64,000 nt of DNA from Symbiodinium natans (taxonomy: Eukaryota; Sar; Dinophyceae; Suessiales; Symbiodiniaceae), in the NCBI GenBank assembly GCA_905221605.1, contig CAJNDS010000191.1, positions 803,501-867,500 on the forward strand, in the 5' to 3' direction. The first letter of the stretch is position 1; the number at the start of each line of letters is the position of its first letter. Below, piece by piece: positions 52,946-64,000 of the stretch. The notes under the pieces are model-generated. The model worked only from the letters and a program-made list of their open reading frames with translations, had not been told where the DNA came from and did not search any database. The position numbers were made by a program, and so were the translations under genes.

Positions 52946-54144
52946 GATGGGTCTTCGGGGGCTTTGAGCAGGGTTTCAGGGTGATCCTTTTCGGGTGGGA
53001 GGCTTCTCTGGGTAGGACAACAGGAGCTGGGCTTTTCTAAACTGAAACAAGCTCACACTTCCGCAAGACTCCACTCCAAGGTCTACAGGGCCTCGATTGC
53101 TTATGTTGTTAGGACTTTTTGTCTGTCAAGAACATCAAAGCCTTTCATGCTGGTCAAATTCCTCCGTGACTTGAGTCGAATCTTCTCCAGATCTCCCGCC
53201 TGGTGTCTCCATGAAGCTGAGCTGCCATGCAGCTACTGGTAGTACTGTATCGGATAATCGGGGGATGGTATGAATGGAGCTGGAAGCCAGGCCGTCGGCG
53301 CGGGTCAGAGTGCGGAAGGGTGAAGCGCATGCATCTAGGCTGGCTCTTTTGAGGGAATGAGGGCGCTCCGTATATATATATATATATATACACATGTACA
53401 CACACACACCCTTTAAGGGATTTCATAGGGCCCTAATTCCCTCATTCCCTACTAAGAACCATCTACAAGCAGGTCCCACGTGTTTCAAGCGAAGACATGC
53501 AGAGGCCTCGGGCGAAGAACAGCTCCCAGGATCATACCGCCACCTTTCCTGGAAGTGGCAACCAGGTTTAGGGTTTAGGGTTTAGGGTTTCGCCTTTAGG
53601 GTTTAGGGTTTAGGGTTTAGGGTCCGCAGTGTCCACATGCGGTCCACAGTGTGTTCCGCGGGGTGCACATGCCTCGGCCGCGACATTGATCGCCACAGGT
53701 CCTGGCCATTCATGGCTGGACCTCGTTTTGCCAGGGAGCTGTTCTTTCGAGCACGATGGCAAGGAGGCTCCAGGACTCCCGCCGTCGAACAGTCGCAGGA
53801 AGCCCATGGGGAAGAAAACCTGAGAAGCGATGTCTGGTACATGGGCTTTGATGCTTCTTCGTGGACTCTGTCCACCGATCTGGTGTCTCCTCCATCCATC
53901 GAGGCATCGAGAACTCAGGATCAAACGTCTCGAATCTCATAGGCTACGATGTCCTCCGACCTTACCCAAAATCCCAAATCAAGAGGATGCAATCGAGGCA
54001 TGTGAAACTACATCCTTAAACCCTAAACCCTAAACCCTAATGTCTGCCAACTCACAAATGAGGGCCTCAAAGCACGAGGCCAAGGAGCTCGTGGCCCAGG
54101 ACCATGGCCAACACGCTCGACATTGAGACCTCGTCTGGCACGGC

Positions 54145-54312
54145 TGCTTAGGGTTTTAGGAGTTTTTAGGGTTTAGGGGTTTAGGGGTTTAGGGGTTTAG
54201 GGGTTTAGGGGTTTAGGGCTAAGGGTTTTAGGGTTTAGGGTTTTAGGGTTTTAGGGTGTAGGGTTTTAGGGTTTGGGGTTTCAGGGTTTAGGGCTTAGGG
54301 TTTTAGGGTCTT
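54145..54312 (+). repeat. GGTTTAG telomere-variant block
   Basis: GTTTAGGGG and TTTTAGGG units over 165 bp. A shorter TTTAGGG run lies at 53566-53621. Confidence 0.85.
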
Positions 54313-55146
54313 TTTTGCCTCCTGCACAGCTGGGGCGAGTCCACATCGCGGGGTTTAAACCCAGGGTTGATATTGGCCATGGGCAGTCCGGGTCTTACAG
54401 TGGGAAGTTGTTCGTCTCGCTCTCGCCACGTGCGCATGGACAACGGAGTTAGGTTCGACCACATAGCTATAGCACGGAGCTATAGCACGGAGTTAACGAT
54501 CTTCTCGGCCAAAAATGGTCGAGACTTGCTACACAAATACACATCTGACGGACATCGACATATCCTCTCCCGGCTCTTTTGAATCGAGGATGAGCGTACC
54601 TGCGCTCCTTTCTGGGTGAAAGCTAGGAGGATGCCAAGCTGGATTTGCTGAGAACGCTCTATCAAAGCCAAGCCTCAATGATTACGTGCGATTACATCTG
54701 GGGACAAAACGGTTGAGGCGCCGCAAATCCATGCAGCATTCACGACTGTACAAGTGGCTTGAGATGCCTTGTGACTTTGCGAAAGTCAAAGGATTCCATT
54801 CACCAAGCGCTGATAATTGTCCTTGGCTTGCCACCAACAATCCCGCAAACCTCTGCACCCGCATTTGCAGACTGACATGCGTGGAAGCACCTGCACGTCA
54901 AGGGGCGTATTGGATCGTCCGCCAATTGTTCACGGACGTGTCAATCAATTCGACAATTTTCTCTATACCTTGCTTCAGCCCGTTTTGACAGCCAGCAACG
55001 TGCCTGTTCCGCAGCCGGGGCCCAAAAGCTTGCCAAGATACAAGCTTCTTCTGTCAGGTTGCAGAAGAACCTGCGGTGGCCCAAACAACAAGTCGGGTCG
55101 ACCCCCAGCCTAAACCCTTTTTCCGGCTCGAAGCCCCCTCACTTGC

Positions 55147-59620
<4,474 letters not shown>

Positions 59621-59699
59621 CTCTCCCCATATCTGCTGCCTTGCACAGGGCAATGATGGCAGGGATGGCAGATCTAGCCTGGCATAGGCCCTAGCAGAC

Positions 59700-62400
59700 C
59701 CTCTTGAAATCCAGCCTCAGACCCGAACTCTGCCTTCTGAAACTTTGAAGCCCCGGGTGGCCTTGTCCGAGCTGCCAGATCCCGCCGCTGCTTGGCAGCT
59801 GCCCTGTGCGAAGGAAATCATGGATGTTGGTAAAGGTCTGACACGGGCAGGAATCTAAACACCAAAGTGGGTTATGGCTGCCTCTAGCGCGTAGGGTCAA
59901 ATTAGCTCCTTCAGTTTGATACGAGCAGCTCACGAGCAGGGTGCCGAGACCTAAACAACAAACGGCCGGCAGACCTAAAGCCAGTAGAACCCAAGAACAA
60001 AGCGCAACCGAAAAACATCTACACCCTTGATTGGGTCCTCTGTATGACAAAGCCCCTTATGTCTGTGTAGGGTGCCTGGTTCAGATAACTGACCATTTGA
60101 GGAATCATCCAAGAACTCCCAAACCGTCTAAGTCTCGGGTCCTCAGCGGCTTGCGATCCGCCTCCTCAGCCGAATTCTAGCAGCTCTTTGGCCCAATTCT
60201 ACACCGAGATCTCCGAACAGTCAAGGCAGAACCATCCAGCATGAGCTTTGCTGCAAAGTTCACTCTGCACAAGATCCCAGCTCGCTCACCCCGGAACCCA
60301 ACACCCTGCGCCCTTTCACTTCCCGCATCCTCAATGATCTCAATTTCATGCCCCTAACGAAACCTTGGGCCCTTTTGACGATTGGACCCTGTTGAACCGA
60401 CTGCTGCCGGTGGCACGGTGCTCGTCAGCTCTGGTTCCTCCCTGGCGGGAGCCTTGGGCATGCGCGAGCTGAAGGACCGCCAGTGGTCGGGTGTGACCTG
60501 CTGCAGTAGAGCTGGAGGGCTCCAGGGTTCGGGCACCATGTTCAAGCCCACAGCTTTACTTGTATAACTGCGGCCTGCTTGATGAAGTGATGAAGGTCCT
60601 GCAAGCTGCAGGGGTGATCACCTTCAGCGAGCATATGACATGTCGGCTTGTGCTGCATACTGCGAAAAACATCTACTCACTGCACCTGCAACTGTTAAAC
60701 CAGAAATCCGATGTCAAGTCGGTTATTTTGGACTCTCAAAGTGTGCTCAAGAATGTCTCTGCAGCTTGTCTGGGCCGAAGCACCCTCATCAGACCGCTCT
60801 GCATTCACAGTGTCCGCAGGGTCGGGGCTCTCTTCGGCAGCGGCAGCGCGCCGCAGCTCTGTCATCACGCACCCCGTGAGCCTGCCCCCATGGCAAAGTC
60901 TTTCTGCGGGTCTGAGGGGCTGCATTCAGAAGAACGAATTAGCACCGTGTGCCAAGGCCAAACATCTCAACTCCAGGACCACCCTGCGACAAAGCACAGA
61001 GCGGCAACAGCTGAATGTGCCTGGTTGCTACGGAGCGCTGCACAGCAGCAGTCCTGGGTTGCCAGTTGGGGTGCATGAACGGGGCCCACCTTGTTCGTGA
61101 CTATCTTGTTTGTTTCATCTGCGACTACACCTTTGACTTACTAGCTCTTGTGCGTGACCAAGTGATATTTAGCTGCGGCTAGATGTTCATAGCGTGTGAC
61201 TGCACATGTTGGCGCAGGAGGCTTGGCTAGATTTAGTGCTGAAGGCAAGATGTAATCGCAAATGCTGTGTGTGCCCTTAGCCTTTAGTCGCTTCTCCTGG
61301 CAGGTGCCATCAGAAGTTGCGCTGCCAAGTAAGAGTCCACTTACGTGGGCGCTTGCCCGTGCGATTCGAAGACTTGACGCATCACATGTCTTGATGGTCG
61401 AGGAGCACAGCCAACACAAGCAAACTGAGGGTCGCACATTGGCTGGTGCAGCAACGTTTGATGGGAGATGTGTGCGTTGGTGGAGGAGGACGCCTTCATC
61501 GCAGGTGGAACAGGTACATGCCATCGACATGCCCCTCAAACTATGGCATCCATGATGTCATCCTGCAATCCCTGCAAAAAGCAGTGAACAATCCGGAAAC
61601 TACTCATCCCGAGCGCTGCTTCCCGGACCAGACCCCCCCCCCCCCTGTTGGCCTCCTCATCCAGCACCTCTAGGGCTTTGTGCTGTTGAGGGGTTGATGA
61701 AGGTTCGGGCTGCTTCTTGTCACCCGGTCTGTACCACAGAGAACATCGAGAGCAGAGAGCCATAAACGTCTGGCGAAAGGAACCAAAGGGTGACATGCAC
61801 AAGCTCTGAGTAACCATAGAGGGAAACAGTACCCATGTACCATCGGCTACGGGCTGCCAGGGTTCGGCCCTTCAACATGACGCACAATACACACGAGACA
61901 CTTCCCGCATGGAACTGTCTGGAGCTCTCCACGCCTCATCCAGGTTCGCCGACTCATAGGTCATAAGGAAGGGCGCACGCGTAGCTGATGTAAAAATTCG
62001 GCAAAGGTCTACCTTCGTCCGGCATCCTATGCCATGCACCCCTCGTCGGCCACGCAGGGGCACATCATGGACGCATCCAGTGCTTCACTAGCTTTATGCT
62101 TCCCGCCCTTTCCGGACAAATCATAGGCTGTAATCGAGCGGCATGGACGTAAAGAATTTGGTGAAGACTATCCTGGTGTCTCCAAAGCCTTACAGGCACA
62201 AATGGGATGCCTCGCGCATTCATGGAACGAGCCGAGCACAGCTCATCATGACTCGAGCAACTCGAAATGCACGCTGATAGCTTGCAGTTCCTGAAGTCAA
62301 GTTTAACTCCTTGCTGGCCATGAGGCGGTATGTGGGTACCCAGAAGGAACAAAGGACCTCGCAGGGCGCAGCATCGCTCACGGGATTCGGATGTTGCGCA
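59700..62400. other. Region upstream of the PI4K kinase exons
   Basis: The N-terminal PI4K exons should lie here. The plus-strand open frames at 60560-61100 and 61262-61673 and the minus-strand one at 60354-60551 match nothing I recognise, and I do not call them. Confidence 0.3.
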
Positions 62401-62406
62401 CGCAGC

Positions 62407-62516
62407 CTGACTTCAACTAGGCCGCCTTCGGCCAAAGCGGCCATGCACACTCTGCGATCCAGAAGCCAGCGGTTCAAGACAGAAAAAGTGGCGGCCAAAG
62501 CGTCCTTGCGCTCGGC
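62407..62516 (-). CDS. Unassigned exon
   Basis: This 110-nt exon runs from a GAG acceptor to a GC donor and reads AERKDALAATFSVLNRWLLD, then RRVCMAALAEGGLVEV. It could be an N-terminal exon of the PI4K gene, which lies downstream on the same strand, or of another gene. I do not recognise the segment. Confidence 0.45.
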
Positions 62517-62969
62517 CTCAGGTGTTCGAGGGTCAGCAAACCAGCGCGCATGCACCCAAGTGACGCAACTCAGCTTCGCAAAACCGAAGCCCACCTTGTC
62601 CACGAAGGAGGTTAAAACCCCTGAGAGGGTCATGATGAGCGACCTCAGCCATGGCATGAATTATGAAAGATGCACATTGAGCCGCCACCACTCCTTGCAT
62701 TGAAGGAGGCAAGGGTCGACAAAATCAAGGGCAATCACGGGGCGGTCAACCCCGAGCCAAGTGACACGAGCTGGTTCTGCATGTTGAAATACTCACACCT
62801 CCTTTTCTTCATGAGACCTGAGCAGTAACAGAAGGCAAGCCCTAAACCCCAAACCCTAAACCCTGAACCCTAAAGAAGGGAAAATGGAGGCCCCAAACCA
62901 TCTGACTTTGGAGGCTCCTCCGTCGAGCAGGCCTTTTTTCCAAGACTAGCGGTCGGATTACAGAAATGG

Positions 62970-63063
62970 GGGTTTACAAAGATAGGGAACCCCTAAAATA
63001 AACCCCCAACTAGCAGGATTCCCTGATAATGCCCCAATAAGGTACCCCTCATTTCGGAAACCC
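62970..63063. mobile_element. MITE-like element, family 2, copy 3 (opposite orientation)
   Basis: Read on the minus strand it starts GGGTTTCCGAAATGAGGGGT, then ACCTTATTGGGG as in copy 1. The other end starts GGGTTTACAAAGATAGGG. It sits just past the stop codon of the gene ending at 63098. Confidence 0.65.
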
Positions 63064-63097
63064 CCAAATACACGAAAGGGCAAATGCGTGCAAAGGA

Positions 63098-63181
63098 TCA
63101 TTCCCGCACCCGCTCGTCGTCCAAAACGTCCTCCTCCTCGGAGAGGACCGAGGCAACTGGCAGCCCCAGATTCCTGTAGGC
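63098..63181 (-). CDS. Terminal exon of an unrecognised gene
   Basis: This 84-nt exon follows a GAG acceptor and reads AYRNLGLPVASVLSEEEDVL, then DDERVRE and a TGA. The acidic tail and clean stop support a true 3' end. A three-copy inverted-repeat element lies about 35 bp beyond the stop. Upstream exons may include 63610-63720 and 63922-63982. Confidence 0.5.
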   Translation of the reverse strand, partial: AYRNLGLPVASVLSEEEDVLDDERVRE

Positions 63182-63609
63182 CTCGGGCTTGGCGGCGTGG
63201 CACTGACTTTAGGGGCCGACGGAGAGCACGGCTTCGGCTGCGAGGATCTTCCAGGATTCTCCGAAATCTCACAGGACTCTCAGGGTCTGGCATTTGGGCA
63301 GCTGCTGGGCAAGTCCAGCGCCTGCACCAGCTAGACTTGCTGCCCACCCACGCCCTCTCAAAGCACAAACGCAGGTCCTGCAACTCCCACCTTCGCAACC
63401 TGACTGCGAACTACGGAGGCACAACGTCTGCTTCTTTTAACAATGAGCACCCCAAGCAACCCGAACATCCTTCAAAAGTGCAAAAGCCCACCAGCATCTC
63501 ATAAACATAGTTGAAGCAAATAAAAACCTTCGTACATGCATGCACCAACAGATTCCTCAAGGTGGCCTTCCTCAAAAAGTCCGCTCGCCCCCTTCCTGTG
63601 CTGGAGATT

Positions 63610-63720
63610 GTACAAATCGAAAGTCTTGGTGGCACCTGACCGCGCTCTGCCACCGTGGAGGATTGCTCCTTTGTCGTACACAACAACAGGAAAAACCCGG
63701 GACATGAGTGCCAGGCTTTC
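63610..63720 (-). CDS. Possible exon, unrecognised gene
   Basis: The minus strand reads LESLALMSRVFPVVVYDKGA, then ILHGGRARSGATKTFDLYNL, coding-like and free of stops. Edges are approximate. It probably belongs to the gene that ends at 63098. Confidence 0.4.
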
Positions 63721-63921
63721 GAGCTGTGCATAATGTTCAGTTGTTCTCCGCACACAGAAACTATCGAAAGGAAAAAAGCCAGTGACCCAACCTTAGAAAA
63801 AGGAACTAGGCTTTCGATTCTATGCAGTTGATCGCTGCCGACACAACCTGCCGTCCCGCCATGCAAAACCCGATGCTGGCATTTGGCGAGCCGAACCATG
63901 CGGAACCTGACTCCACGTGAC

Positions 63922-63982
63922 CTTCCTGGCAAGGCGCCAGCGCGGCGAGGTGTCGCACAGCAGCAGCCTTGAGCGCTTCGAC
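63922..63982 (-). CDS. Exon at the window edge, unrecognised gene
   Basis: This 61-nt segment lies between AAG acceptor/G and a GT donor and reads VEALKAAAVRHLAALAPCQE. An alanine-rich helix is likely. The gene continues beyond the right edge. Confidence 0.4.
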
Positions 63983-64000
63983 CTTGGGAATGATAGGGTT

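Larger units (their letters stand above)
49700..55100. other. Gene-poor stretch between the ubiquitin-like ORF and PI4K
   Basis: Apart from the weak 51732-52154 ORF, only repeats and one MITE-like element are supported. A plus-strand 178-codon ORF at 50054-50590 is lysine/arginine-rich and unconvincing. A minus-strand stretch at 53640-53880 is open and coding-like but unrecognised. The missing last PI4K exon may lie at 53-55 kb. Confidence 0.3.

Noticed and set aside
25270-53465. Shared words TTCCCT...CTACTAAGAACC at about 25270 and 53430
   Set aside because: Similar over only about 30 bp without visible ends; may be a dispersed repeat but not demonstrable here.

Overview
The window looks like nuclear DNA of a photosynthetic dinoflagellate. 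Three things point there. It encodes chlorophyll a/c-type light-harvesting (LHC) polyprotein domains. Many very short exons join in frame only if introns may start with GC or GA as well as GT and end in AG followed by an exonic G, which is the splice usage known from dinoflagellate genomes. Introns and spacers are also full of interstitial TTTAGGG telomere-type repeats, microsatellites and small inverted-repeat elements. Exons were found by reading the translated reverse strand for family motifs and then checking that exon lengths and phases add up. No alignment or transcript was available.

Layout, all recognised genes being on the minus strand. (1) 0-2.2 kb: exon-like pieces of an unrecognised gene. 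(2) 4.18-23.92 kb: one LHC polyprotein gene that I can thread through 58 exons and 4,194 coding nt (1,397 residues) with no frame break. It has a plastid-targeting leader, a divergent first LHC domain, five near-identical domains on 1,356-1,390 bp tandem genomic units (10.7-17.5 kb), and a divergent seventh domain ending in a stop. (3) 27.6-46.3 kb: an M16 (insulin-degrading-enzyme type) metallopeptidase gene. (4) 35.3-43.6 kb: a PARN-type poly(A) ribonuclease gene lying wholly within a 10.2-kb intron of the M16 gene. (5) 40.7-42.0 kb: an intronless 431-codon ORF lying within a PARN intron, so the arrangement is three levels deep on one strand. (6) 48.9-49.6 kb: an intronless ORF with a ubiquitin-like N-terminus. 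(7) 55.1-59.6 kb: the catalytic region of a phosphatidylinositol 4-kinase. (8) 62.4-64 kb: exons of one or two unrecognised genes, one with a stop codon; the right edge is cut by the window.

The spacers and large introns hold TTTAGGG/CCCTAAA blocks of tens to about 130 bp, AT and ATACAT microsatellites, a 1-kb AGTAATAAA satellite, a 108-nt C-rich tract, a CCACACTCC minisatellite, and two families of short inverted-repeat (MITE-like) elements with two and three copies. One block of telomere-type repeat supplies the splice donor of an LHC intron. The genes do not form a pathway: LHC serves light capture in the plastid, PARN mRNA deadenylation, PI4K phosphoinositide signalling and M16 peptide breakdown. 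Their common strand fits the unidirectional gene blocks usual in dinoflagellates.
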